Origin: Rhizobiaceae bacterium
GTDB lineage: Bacteria; Pseudomonadota; Alphaproteobacteria; Rhizobiales; Rhizobiaceae
Assembly (NCBI GenBank): GCA_029212415.1
Contig: JARGOF010000015.1
Coordinates: forward strand, 47,424 to 111,423
Length of the DNA: 64,000 nt
Direction of reading: 5' to 3'
The notes beneath the pieces are model-generated. The model saw only the letters and a list, made by a program, of their open reading frames with translations, ran no database searches and was not told where the DNA came from. The translations under genes and the position numbers were made by a program. This document shows positions 1 through 8,443 of the stretch, piece by piece; the first letter of the stretch is position 1, and every line of letters begins with the position of its first letter.

Positions 1-122
1 TGACCCGTTCTCATCCGCGGCAACAGGACTCTCCGTTTTCTCGATTGTCCACATTGCGCTCCATTGGTTGTTTCGCAACCACCCTGCAAATGAGTTCAAC
101 AATGCCGGATCCTGGATATAAG

Positions 123-388
123 AGCATGTCTTGCTTTGATTGACCCACGCTGTTCGTGATCCAGTGAGTCGATCCGACAGGAAGGCGGTAAAGAGCGATG
201 CTGTCGCATCGGTCGAGACGTCTGACGCAGCGGGCGGCCACTGGTCGCGAACCCTTCGGGCCAGCTGTTTTTTCGCCACTATCTGCGTCGTTTCGCTTGC
301 CCGTACCTTGAGGTACGCGCTTCGCGAACCAACTTGATCCTGACCAAAAAACAACTGGCAGAGTGAATCAATCAAAGCAAGACATGCT
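123..388. repeat. Nested inverted repeats, possible small palindromic element
   Basis: A 21-bp stretch at 123-143 (beginning AGCATGTCTTGC, ending TTTGATTGA) recurs as an exact inverted copy at 368-388. Inside it a second, imperfect inverted pair lies at 260-273 (GCCAGCTGTTTTTT) and 346-359. The outer arms enclose 224 bp. No target-site duplication was recognised beside the outer arms and no transposase is encoded. It could be a MITE-like element or a complex intergenic repeat. Confidence 0.6.
201..260. repeat. Dispersed repeat, copy 1 of 2
   Basis: These 60 bp align without gaps to 45041-45100 at about 48 of 60 positions. In one frame both copies read as a similar peptide (SVETSDAAGGHW versus SVETFDAAEGHW), so the repeat may derive from a coding sequence or be a conserved intergenic element. 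This copy lies inside the inverted repeats at 123-388; the second copy is not flanked by those arms. Confidence 0.55.
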
Positions 389-608
389 CCAATAGTGGCC
401 ACGGGCCTTTTCGGTACTGCCCATCTTGCCGCGACATGGTACTAAGTGCCACGCATGAAATCGTTTATTCACGGTCAGACAGTCGCTTTGAGGCCGTTGC
501 GAAACTGTCCTGATTCTGCTTCGCCGAACACGCAGAGACGAACCCTTTCGGTTTTACCGGGTGATATTCGATTCTGAAGGGATTTGACCTTTTTCTTGCC
601 CGACTGGC

Positions 609-2030
609 TCAAGCCAACCGGGTACCACTTTGCTTGTTTTCCGGGAATGTGGGTCGGTGCAATTCCAGCCCATATCTCTCAGAACCGATTTCGCCGTCCT
701 TCATCACGGTGCGTCCGCGCAGCATGGTGCGAACCGGCCACCCTTGCACCAGGAGCCCCTCATAGGGTGTGTAGTCACACCCGTCCTGGAGCAGCGCATG
801 AGTGATCACCACCTCACGTTCAGGGTCCCACAAAACGAGGTCGGCGTCGCTACCCACCGCGATGGTGCCCTTGCGCGGATATAGCCCATACCTCTTTGCG
901 TGATTGGTTGATGTCAGGGCAACAAACCGGTTGAGGTCGATGCGACCTTTCCCAACCCCCTCGGAAAACAGAATCGGCATGCGGGTGGCGATCCCCGGAA
1001 TGCCGTTGGGAACGTAACGGAAGCTGCGTTTGCCATCGGGGGCATTCTTGCCTCCCTCATCCTCGTAGCGATAAGGGCAATGATCTGATGAAAAGACCTC
1101 GAAAACCCCCTGCTGAAGACCTTCCCAGCAGGCGGATTGACTGTCGCTGTCGCGCGGTGGAGGGCTGCAGACGTATTTCGCGCCCTCCATGCCGGAACGA
1201 TCCATATCCGCTTCTGTCAGTAACAGGTATTGCGGGCATGTCTCGCCATGAATGCCAAGTCCGCGTTGTTGAGCGCGACGGATTTCTTCCATCGCCTGAC
1301 GGTTGGAAACATGGACGATCATCGCCTCGGTGCCAACGATTTCAGCAAAACTGATCGCCCGGTGTGTCGCCTCACGTTCCACCGGGATCGGCCGCGAGGC
1401 GCCATGGAAGAACGGCGCAGTCTTGCCTTCGTGCTCCAGCCGGTCGGTGAGATAGCGGATGGCGTCATAACCTTCGGCATGCACCATCACAAGGGCCTGA
1501 TGCCGCCGCGCAACATCCAGCACGGCCAGAATATCCCTGTCGGCAAGTTTCATGTCATCATAGGTCATGAAGATCTTGATCGAGGTGTAACCCTCGGCGA
1601 TCAGCGCCGGCAGTTCCTGGCCAAGGACATGCGGTGTCGGGTCGGTGATAATCAGGTGAAGTGCGATGTCTGTATGGCAATTGCCCAGGGCCTTGGCCTG
1701 ATAGCCAACGATCGCCTGCCTCAGCGACTGCCCCTTCTGCTGCAGACAGAAAGGCAGAACTGTGGTGTTTCCGCCGATTGCCGCTGAGCGTGTGCCGCTC
1801 TCGAAATTATCCGCCATGACGATCCCCGGCGCCCCGGGCTGATCAAGATGGACATGACTATCGATGCCGCCTGGCATCACCAGTTGCCCGGTCGCATCGA
1901 TGATTTCGGACGCGTCTGCGAGCGCATCGGCCAACGCCACAATCTGGCCCGCGCAAATGCCTATATCGGCACGAAATCTATCGGACGCAGTGACCACCGT
2001 TCCGCCTTTTATGATAGTATCGAAGGTCAT
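609..2030 (-). CDS. Dihydropyrimidinase / D-hydantoinase family amidohydrolase
   Basis: Cyclic amidohydrolase expected to open hydantoin, dihydropyrimidine or related cyclic amide rings in the cytoplasm. The 473-residue product keeps the family metal site: HVH (His59, His61) after GGIDS, Lys152 in SIKIFM for the carboxylated bridging lysine, His184 (VHAEG), His240 (IVHVSNR) and Asp316 (SSDHCPY); these positions match the family closely. The start at 2030 is chosen because its ATG overlaps the stop of the upstream ATPase gene as ATGA; a longer reading frame would run into that gene. It is the last gene of the operon starting at 10088, so the amidase, transporter and this enzyme probably act on one substrate class. 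Whether the true substrate is hydantoin, dihydrouracil or another ring amide cannot be read from the sequence. Confidence 0.9.
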   Translation of the reverse strand: MTFDTIIKGGTVVTASDRFRADIGICAGQIVALADALADASEIIDATGQLVMPGGIDSHVHLDQPGAPGIVMADNFESGTRSAAIGGNTTVLPFCLQQKGQSLRQAIVGYQAKALGNCHTDIALHLIITDPTPHVLGQELPALIAEGYTSIKIFMTYDDMKLADRDILAVLDVARRHQALVMVHAEGYDAIRYLTDRLEHEGKTAPFFHGASRPIPVEREATHRAISFAEIVGTEAMIVHVSNRQAMEEIRRAQQRGLGIHGETCPQYLLLTEADMDRSGMEGAKYVCSPPPRDSDSQSACWEGLQQGVFEVFSSDHCPYRYEDEGGKNAPDGKRSFRYVPNGIPGIATRMPILFSEGVGKGRIDLNRFVALTSTNHAKRYGLYPRKGTIAVGSDADLVLWDPEREVVITHALLQDGCDYTPYEGLLVQGWPVRTMLRGRTVMKDGEIGSERYGLELHRPTFPENKQSGTRLA

Positions 2031-3754
2031 GGCATACTCTCTTCTGTGACAAAGTGGCCAGGCGCGTGTTCGCGCATCGGGCGCCATACTGGCTGTGTGC
2101 CTGAAGAACCGAGCCGATGACCACCCTTCATGGGCGTGGAAACGCCGGGATTGCCTGCGGCAGCAGCGATCAGTGCCTTCGTATAGTCTGATTGCGGATT
2201 TTCAAGCACCTGGGCAGTCGGCCCGATCTCGACCACGCGACCGAAGCGCATGACCGCAACCCGATGGGCGATGCGCGAGACAACGGCAAAATCGTGGGTG
2301 ATGAAAAGTATCGGTAAGTTGATATCTTCCTGGATCGATTGAAGCAGGTCGAGCACCTTCAGTTTGGTTGTGGCGTCCAAAGCCGAAACAGCTTCATCGG
2401 CAATCATCAATTGCGGTGCTACACTCAGCGCACGGGCAATTCCCAGTCTTTGGCGCTGGCCGCCCGAGAGTTCGTGCGTGAGTCGATCAAGAAGAGATAT
2501 GTCGAGGCCAACCTGTGCCAGCAAATCGGCAGCCTTGTCGCGTAAAACCATTGGGTTCGTCTCGCCGGCAATCAGCAGCGGTTCTGTGATGGACTGCCAT
2601 GCGTGGTACCGCGGGTCGAGTGAGGATTGCGGGTCCTGAAAAACGAATTGCACCCGTCCCTGCAAGGACTGGTGAGCGCTGCTGATGTCCTTTCCATTGA
2701 GACGCACACGACCTGCTTCTGGCTGAACCAGCCCGAGAATGGCGCGGGCGATGGTGGTCTTGCCGCTGCCACTTTCACCTACCAGAGCCAGAGTCTCGCC
2801 CGCCTCGACGGTGAAACTGATGCCATCGACAGCGAACAGCCGTGGTGCCGGACGCCAGGCCACCATTGCTGCCTTGCTGGAATAGGATACGATCAGATCT
2901 TCGATGGCCAGAGGCGGCGGGGCGGGATCAGCGGTTTTCGGGGAAATTTTCAATTTTACCGCGCGCGGTGTCGCGGGGATGGCTGCCGCAATCAGGGTTT
3001 TGGTATAGGCCGCCTGCGGATTGTCAAGGACGTCATCACGACTTCCCGTCTCGACTGCGCTGCCCGATTGCATGACCAGAACCTTGTCGGCGATCTGTCT
3101 GACGACGCTGACATCATGAGTAATGAAGATCACGGCGCAGCCAACCTCTGCCTTGAGTTCGCGCAAGAGCGCAAGAATTTCTGCCTGGACGGTGGCGTCG
3201 AGTGCTGTCGTTGGTTCGTCGGCAATGATCAGGGATGGTTTGCATGCCAGTGCTGCAGCAATAACCACCCGTTGTCGCATGCCACCTGACAGGGCACCCG
3301 GATGCATTCTTGCTCGGCCTGCCGCATCGGGAATCTGCACACGGTCGAGGAGCCGAACCGCCTCTGCACGCGCGGCGCTCCAACCGGCGCCGCGGTGGGT
3401 GACAATGGTTTCCGCAATCTGATCGCCAACCGGCATCATCGGATTGAGTGCGCTCATTGGCTCCTGAAAGATCATGCCGATCCGACTGCCGCGCAATTTT
3501 CGCAACTCGGATTCGCGCAGCATCAACAGGTCCCGCCCTTCGAACAGGGCGGTCCCCGAAGTCACCAGTCCAGGCGGCGATGGCAACAGCCCCATGATCG
3601 ATTGCATGGCGACGCTCTTGCCGGATCCTGATTCGCCGATGATGGCCAGAACCTCGCCTTCATTGATTGAAAAGGAGAGGCCATCGACCACGGTGCGGGG
3701 CCCCATACGTGTGAGGATCTGCGTGCGCAGGTCTTTGACGGTAAAGAAGGTCAA
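2027..3754 (-). CDS. Fused double ATP-binding protein of an oligopeptide-type ABC importer
   Basis: Energises the importer encoded by the upstream permease and binding-protein genes. The 575-residue protein carries two complete ATPase domains in tandem, a DppD-DppF fusion like GsiA/YejF: Walker A GESGSGKS near residue 40 and LSGGMRQR in the first half; GESGSGKT and LSGGQRQR in the second. The start is TTG (reading MTFFTVKDL); the next methionine would remove the first beta strand. It begins 25 nt after the XRE regulator stop and overlaps the hydantoinase start by ATGA, so it is cotranscribed although four genes separate it from its permeases. Confidence 0.93.
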   Translation of the reverse strand: MTFFTVKDLRTQILTRMGPRTVVDGLSFSINEGEVLAIIGESGSGKSVAMQSIMGLLPSPPGLVTSGTALFEGRDLLMLRESELRKLRGSRIGMIFQEPMSALNPMMPVGDQIAETIVTHRGAGWSAARAEAVRLLDRVQIPDAAGRARMHPGALSGGMRQRVVIAAALACKPSLIIADEPTTALDATVQAEILALLRELKAEVGCAVIFITHDVSVVRQIADKVLVMQSGSAVETGSRDDVLDNPQAAYTKTLIAAAIPATPRAVKLKISPKTADPAPPPLAIEDLIVSYSSKAAMVAWRPAPRLFAVDGISFTVEAGETLALVGESGSGKTTIARAILGLVQPEAGRVRLNGKDISSAHQSLQGRVQFVFQDPQSSLDPRYHAWQSITEPLLIAGETNPMVLRDKAADLLAQVGLDISLLDRLTHELSGGQRQRLGIARALSVAPQLMIADEAVSALDATTKLKVLDLLQSIQEDINLPILFITHDFAVVSRIAHRVAVMRFGRVVEIGPTAQVLENPQSDYTKALIAAAAGNPGVSTPMKGGHRLGSSGTQPVWRPMREHAPGHFVTEESMP

Positions 3755-3779
3755 TGGCTTTGACCTAGCCGCAAATCGA

Positions 3780-4400
3780 TCAGTGAATCTGCGGGGTGTT
3801 TACCCAGACCACTTGTGTTTCCGTGTTTCCGGGGTTGCGATAACGATTGGTGAGATGATTCTTGAAGAAAAAAGAATCGCCGGTATTGAGATTGTAGGTG
3901 ACATTCTCGATCGAGAGTTCCAGTTCGCCCTCGATTACATAACCGAGTGTTTCGCCCTGATGGGTGATCTGATCGACTTTTTCTCCGCCCGGTCCGATGC
4001 GATGTATGTTGGCCTCGAGCAGATTGCCCGCGGCGAAGGGTACCAACCGCTCGTAGCTGACATCCACGCCGCCGCGAATGGCATCGGTTTGTGAGATCGG
4101 GCGCTCGCCCTGTTTCTGGACCAGGCCTGGCGAGTTGATATCCGTGCCAAAAAAGGAAGAAAGATCGCGGTTGAGCGCCTCGACCAAACGCTGCAGCATG
4201 GTCAGCGAGGGTGCGACCTTGCCGTTCTCGATCTTGGAAATCATCGATTCCGCACAGCCGACCCGTTCCGCCAACTCGCGTATGCGTATGCCTTCCAGCA
4301 ATCGGGCATGGCGTAGACGTGCGCCGACCTGCAACTCGTCGCGTCGAGGCTCTTCTTTCTCTGCAGAGGGCGCCTTGGCGCTGCTTTTGGATTTTGTCAT
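3780..4400 (-). CDS. XRE-family regulator with C-terminal cupin domain
   Basis: Transcription factor of the HTH_3-cupin type, a family that commonly represses or activates neighbouring catabolic operons in response to a small ligand bound by the cupin. After a charged N-terminal tail, residues about 25-80 form the helix-turn-helix (LRHARLLEGIRIRELAERVG, then SMISKIENGKVAPSLTMLQRL). The C-terminal part has the cupin pattern with HQGETLGYVIEGELEL and NTGDSFFFKNHLTNRYRNPG. It lies inside the operon, after the amidase, so it is probably autoregulated. The palindromes at 10223-10281 upstream of the first gene are its best candidate operators. Confidence 0.9.
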   Translation of the reverse strand: MTKSKSSAKAPSAEKEEPRRDELQVGARLRHARLLEGIRIRELAERVGCAESMISKIENGKVAPSLTMLQRLVEALNRDLSSFFGTDINSPGLVQKQGERPISQTDAIRGGVDVSYERLVPFAAGNLLEANIHRIGPGGEKVDQITHQGETLGYVIEGELELSIENVTYNLNTGDSFFFKNHLTNRYRNPGNTETQVVWVNTPQIH

Positions 4401-4459
4401 CGTACAACTCCGAGAATGTCATTGCATCATGACTAGCAAGAAAGCCATGCGACCTGCAA

Positions 4460-5941
4460 TCAGGCTGTGTGATTGACATCTTGTGATCCCCTGACAATTT
4501 CCGGCCAATGGTTGCGCCATGGCTTGATCTGTTCGACACCGGCGGCGGCTCGCAGAACACCCAGATCGTCGAGGTGACGACCCATTATTTGCAATCCGAC
4601 CGGACGCCCGTCTTTGGTGAAGCCGGCCGGGACGCTGGCAGCTGGCAAGCCGGTCAGGTTTGCCAGTGCGGAAAACGGCGTCCAGGCGCTTTGTGCCACT
4701 CTGGTGTTACCGATGCATGTGGGCCCGTCACAGTTGATCGGGAAGGCTGCAGTGGCCGTAGTCGGCGTCAGAAACAGGTCGAAACGTTCCATAAACTGCC
4801 AGACGAGGTTGTTGAAGCGTTTTCGTTGCATAATGGCGTCAGTAAAGGCGTCGGCGCTCCAGGATGTATCCAGCAGTTCTGCCAGTTGCCTGGTGAATTG
4901 ATAGTTCTGGGAAGCCGCCATCGCTCGCAAACCGGCCCGGTCGGTATCAAGGGCGACCAGAGTGAGAAAGAGGTCTTGGGTATCTTCGATCTCTGGGGCG
5001 GTGAACTCCAGTTCAGCGCCAAAGGTTTCGGCCAGGGCCATTGCAGCGGCATGTGTGATAGCAGCCACTTCCGCGTCCACTGGCGCGAAGCCGAGATCGG
5101 CTGAGAATGCGATGCGGCGACCGGCAAGATAGCCGGGGGACAGATCTGTCCAGTCGATCGATTCCTGTGGCAGCGAATGCCGGTCTCTTGGAGATGGCCC
5201 GCTCAGGACCTGGAGCGTCAGCGCTGCGTCGGCCACGGTTCGGGTGATCGGGCCGATATGTTCCAGAGACTCCCAGCCCGATGCCCCCGGCTGGGTCTCG
5301 TCACGGCATCCCGGGTACACCGGCACGCGGCCCCAGCTTGGCTTGATGCCGAATGTTCCGGTCAGGCCTGCCGGCACGCGAATTGATCCACCACCATCGC
5401 TGCCGAGCGCAATTGGCAGCATGGCCGCCGCCACAGCCGAGGCTGAACCGGCGCTGGAACCTCCCGGCGTCAGGGCAATGTTCCACGGATTGCGGGTGGC
5501 GGGAAAGAGGTTGTTATGGCTGATGGCGCCATAGCCGAATTCTGACGTATTGGTCTTGCCCACGACGATTGCGCCCGCGGCGCGCAATCGTTCCACAGCG
5601 ATATCGTCCTTATCCGGCACATTATCGCTGTAGAGAGGCGATCCGAAAGTGGTACGCAGTCCTCTGGTCGAAATCAGATCCTTGATTGCCACCGGAACAC
5701 CGGCCAGCGCTCCGACGCTTTCGCCAGCAGCGAGTCGTTTGTCGACGGCCTCCGCCTGCGCCATGGCTTGATCGACACCAAGCGTACAGAAAGCTGCAAG
5801 CGTGCCGTTCAAGGCGTGAATGCGATCCAGCGCTTCGCCCACAGCGGCTTGTGCGGAAAGTTCGCGCCGACGAATCCTGCCACTCAATGTCACGGCATCT
5901 TCAGTGGTTTGATAGGTCGCTGCCTTTGCCAAATCAGCCAC
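4460..5941 (-). CDS. Amidase (amidase-signature family)
   Basis: Hydrolyses a carboxylic amide to acid and ammonia; the 493-residue length fits AS-family amidases. The Ser-cis-Ser-Lys triad is visible: lysine in VAIKDLIST, the glycine-serine signature TPGGSSAGSASAVAA, and GSDGGGSIRVPA with the nucleophile region. I chose the GTG at 5941 because an upstream in-frame extension is rich in Arg/Pro and lies wholly within the preceding GlcG-like gene; with this start the two genes overlap by 8 nt. Its position between transporter and hydantoinase suggests that it acts on the imported compound or on the ring-opened product. Confidence 0.92.
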   Translation of the reverse strand: MADLAKAATYQTTEDAVTLSGRIRRRELSAQAAVGEALDRIHALNGTLAAFCTLGVDQAMAQAEAVDKRLAAGESVGALAGVPVAIKDLISTRGLRTTFGSPLYSDNVPDKDDIAVERLRAAGAIVVGKTNTSEFGYGAISHNNLFPATRNPWNIALTPGGSSAGSASAVAAAMLPIALGSDGGGSIRVPAGLTGTFGIKPSWGRVPVYPGCRDETQPGASGWESLEHIGPITRTVADAALTLQVLSGPSPRDRHSLPQESIDWTDLSPGYLAGRRIAFSADLGFAPVDAEVAAITHAAAMALAETFGAELEFTAPEIEDTQDLFLTLVALDTDRAGLRAMAASQNYQFTRQLAELLDTSWSADAFTDAIMQRKRFNNLVWQFMERFDLFLTPTTATAAFPINCDGPTCIGNTRVAQSAWTPFSALANLTGLPAASVPAGFTKDGRPVGLQIMGRHLDDLGVLRAAAGVEQIKPWRNHWPEIVRGSQDVNHTA

Positions 5942-6437
5942 GCACCTTCTCCGGATGGCTGCCGCGAATGATGCCGGTATCCTCGGCGCCCATGGGAACA
6001 AAATCCGGAAACATCTCGGCGCCCGCAATGGCGGCGGCACCAGCACGTGCAACGGCGATATCCTGAGTCCCTGTGCCCGATCCGGCCGCGACCGCGCCAA
6101 GCACAAAGCCATCGACCCGGATGGGCAATCCGCCGATCAGGTTGGTCCACTTGTTTTCCTGCGCCAGTGTTACCTGCAACTCCACATCCGCATGGGCACC
6201 GCCGGTAGGCTCGTCCGAAAGCGCCGCAGTGACCGCCTTGTTGCGTGTGGAAATCTCCGACAGCGCCTTTGATCCGTCCATGCGGCCGTATGCGAGAAGA
6301 TTGCCACCGGTATCGACAACCGAGATGCACATCGGTTGCCCAATACGGTCCGCTTCGACAATTGCCGCATTGAGAACAGCCAGGCCACCGGCCAGGGTAA
6401 GGGTTCTGGCATCTCTGGTATGAATTTGTTCATTCAT
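5934..6437 (-). CDS. GlcG/HbpS-like (DUF336) protein
   Basis: Small alpha/beta protein of the GlcG/HbpS family, often found beside catabolic genes; some members bind haem or corrinoids and the role in catabolism is mostly unknown. Typical segments are VVDTGGNLLAYGRMDG and GGLPIRVDGFVLGAVAAGSGTGTQDIAVARAG. Two starts are possible: ATG at 6452 (MEEN) and ATG at 6437 (MNEQ). The second has GGAAGA about seven bases ahead, so it is preferred. It follows the permease stop with no gap and overlaps the amidase start, so it is clearly part of the operon. No signal peptide is seen. Confidence 0.85.
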   Translation of the reverse strand: MNEQIHTRDARTLTLAGGLAVLNAAIVEADRIGQPMCISVVDTGGNLLAYGRMDGSKALSEISTRNKAVTAALSDEPTGGAHADVELQVTLAQENKWTNLIGGLPIRVDGFVLGAVAAGSGTGTQDIAVARAGAAAIAGAEMFPDFVPMGAEDTGIIRGSHPEKVRG

Positions 6438-6452
6438 TGTATTTTCTTCCAT

Positions 6453-7463
6453 TCAGTTTTGTGTGCCTGGATCGAGTATCAGCGTGACCAGATCCACGAC
6501 GAGATTGACGATCAGGGAAACGATTGCGGCCATCAGAATAAATCCCAGTGACGCATTGATGTCGGCGTTCAATACGGCCGACACCGCATATTGACCCGCT
6601 CCGCCCCAGGCGAACACCACTTCCACCAGAACCACACTGCCAACCAGGGTGCCAAAGAGCATGCCGATCACCGTTATGACCGAGGGCAGTGCGTTGCGAA
6701 GTGCATGCCGCGAAACCCGCGCTGGGCTCAGGCCCTTTGCATTGGCAAAACGGATGAAGTCTGTCTCGTTCAACCGCTCCACTGTGGTTCGCGTCATGGT
6801 CAGAATCGGTACGGTGTAAATGATGCCGAGCGTGCTGACTGGAAGAATGAGTTGTGCAAGGGCGGCCCGAAAACTGTGATAGTTGCCTTCCAACAGGGCA
6901 TCGATGACATAGGAACCGGTGATTGAGGGCGGCGGAAAGACTGCGAAATCCAGTCGGCCGATCGGCGGCGGTGCGATCTTGAAAATGCTGTAGAAGACGA
7001 AGATCAATACCAGCGCCAGCCAGAAATCGGGAATTGCCCCGGCAGCGATGCAATAGGAATCAGCAAGCCGCGCCATCGGTCCATTCGGGCGGCGCCCAGC
7101 CATCATTCCCAGCGGAAGGCCGATGACAATGGCCATGAAAAGTGACAGGGTCACGAGTTCAAGCGTTGCCGGCAGCCTCTGCCAGAGGTCAAATAACACC
7201 GGATTCGTCGTTTGCCAGGAGCGGCCGAGATCACCATGCGCCAGGCGATCGAGATAGGCGATGAACTGCTGTGGCAAGGGCTGGTCGAGTCCCATCTCTG
7301 CGCGCAGTTTGTCCACAGCTTCCTGTGTTGCAAGAGGCCCAAGCATCATGGGTGCCGGATCACCAGGGATTAGCTTGAGCAGGAAGAACGCCACCAGTGC
7401 GACGCCGAAAATCTGTGGGATGGAAAAGGCCAGTCGTTTCAGCAAATAGCAAAGAATCCGCAT
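6453..7463 (-). CDS. ABC transporter permease, DppB/OppB type
   Basis: Inner-membrane subunit of the peptide/nickel-type importer. It has the usual N-terminal helix (LLKRLAFSIPQIFGVALVAFFLLKLIPGDP) and five further hydrophobic segments; the EAA-like coupling loop is around FIRFANAKGLSPARVSRHALRNALP. The ATG at 7463 overlaps the stop of the DppC-type permease gene (TGATG), which decides the start over a TTG one codon earlier. Forms the transmembrane pore with the product of 7463-8443. Confidence 0.93.
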   Translation of the reverse strand: MRILCYLLKRLAFSIPQIFGVALVAFFLLKLIPGDPAPMMLGPLATQEAVDKLRAEMGLDQPLPQQFIAYLDRLAHGDLGRSWQTTNPVLFDLWQRLPATLELVTLSLFMAIVIGLPLGMMAGRRPNGPMARLADSYCIAAGAIPDFWLALVLIFVFYSIFKIAPPPIGRLDFAVFPPPSITGSYVIDALLEGNYHSFRAALAQLILPVSTLGIIYTVPILTMTRTTVERLNETDFIRFANAKGLSPARVSRHALRNALPSVITVIGMLFGTLVGSVVLVEVVFAWGGAGQYAVSAVLNADINASLGFILMAAIVSLIVNLVVDLVTLILDPGTQN

Positions 7464-8443
7464 CAATTCCGCCCTTCAGTAAAGGCTTTCCACGCCCGCC
7501 GTGTTGGTCGTGAGCGCTCACGCGGATTGGTCCATGCCAGGATGGAAGCGCCGATACGACCGAGTCCAAAGACAGTGAGCGCCAGCGCCAATCCGGGAAA
7601 CATGGAAGGCCACCATTGGCCGGTGACGACATTCTGAAAACCCATTGCGATCATTGATCCCCATTCCGGCGTTGGTGCACGCACACCAGCACCGATGAAA
7701 GAGAGGCCGGCGGCAAGCAGGACGGCAACGCCGGTGTTTATGCTCATCTGTGCCAGCAGCGGGGGAGCAGCATTGGGCACGATGTGTCGGGTCAGCAAAT
7801 AGATGTCGCCGGCACCGGCAATATGCGCAGCCTCGACATAGGACTGGTCGCGAATGCGCAGAACCTCGCCGCGCATGAGTCGCAGATAAAGCGGCAAGTT
7901 GACGATGCCAATAGCTATGATGATCGATGTCATGCCCTGCCCAAGCACGGCCACCAGAACGAGTGCCAGTGCAAATACCGGGAATGCCTGGATCACGTCG
8001 GCCATGCGCAGTATGAGGGTCGCCGCCCCGGACTTGATGCCGCCACGCTCTTCCCAAAGCCCTACAAAGGCGCCCGCGACACTGCCGAAACATGCTGCCC
8101 AACAGGTCGAAACCAAGGCAATGGCAAGATCGACCCTTGGGGCGAACAGCACCCGTGAAAACACATCCAGCCCGGCGGAATCGGTCCCCATCGGATGCGC
8201 CCAACTCGGTGGCACCAGATAGGCGCCCGCATCGGCGTCAACGGGTGAGGCAAGGGGAAGCAGCGGTGCCACAAGCCCCGAAAGAGCGACCATCGCCACG
8301 ATCAAATAGCCGACCAGATAACTTGGCCGATTCATCAGAAACCCGCAAAATTCCTTGAGAACCCCGGTGGCGAGCAACTGCTCGCCACCGGTCTCGTTTG
8401 CGAAAGGCTGACCGCCAAGGGCGGCCGGGTCTGTCTCAGACAC
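7463..8443 (-). CDS. ABC transporter permease, DppC/OppC type
   Basis: Second pore subunit of the importer, 326 residues. After a 35-residue cytoplasmic tail it has a first transmembrane helix (SYLVGYLIVAMVALSGLVAPLL) and the DppC pattern with HPMGTDSAGLDVFSRVLFAPRVDL and a coupling loop at SYVEAAHIAGAGDIYLLTRHIVPNA. It overlaps the binding-protein gene upstream by 8 nt and the other permease downstream by 1 nt, so translation of the set is coupled. Confidence 0.93.
   Translation of the reverse strand: MSETDPAALGGQPFANETGGEQLLATGVLKEFCGFLMNRPSYLVGYLIVAMVALSGLVAPLLPLASPVDADAGAYLVPPSWAHPMGTDSAGLDVFSRVLFAPRVDLAIALVSTCWAACFGSVAGAFVGLWEERGGIKSGAATLILRMADVIQAFPVFALALVLVAVLGQGMTSIIIAIGIVNLPLYLRLMRGEVLRIRDQSYVEAAHIAGAGDIYLLTRHIVPNAAPPLLAQMSINTGVAVLLAAGLSFIGAGVRAPTPEWGSMIAMGFQNVVTGQWWPSMFPGLALALTVFGLGRIGASILAWTNPRERSRPTRRAWKAFTEGRN

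Larger units (their letters stand above)
1..608. other. Non-coding stretch downstream of the hydantoinase operon
   Basis: No convincing gene is seen. Short open frames exist on both strands but none has a ribosome binding site or a recognisable product. The stretch holds a nested inverted-repeat structure (123-388), a copy of a repeat also found at 45041-45100, and a small GTACC-TTGA-GGTAC hairpin at about 303-316. It may be a degraded mobile or intergenic repeat element. No clear terminator for the minus-strand operon ending at 609 was found. Confidence 0.5.
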
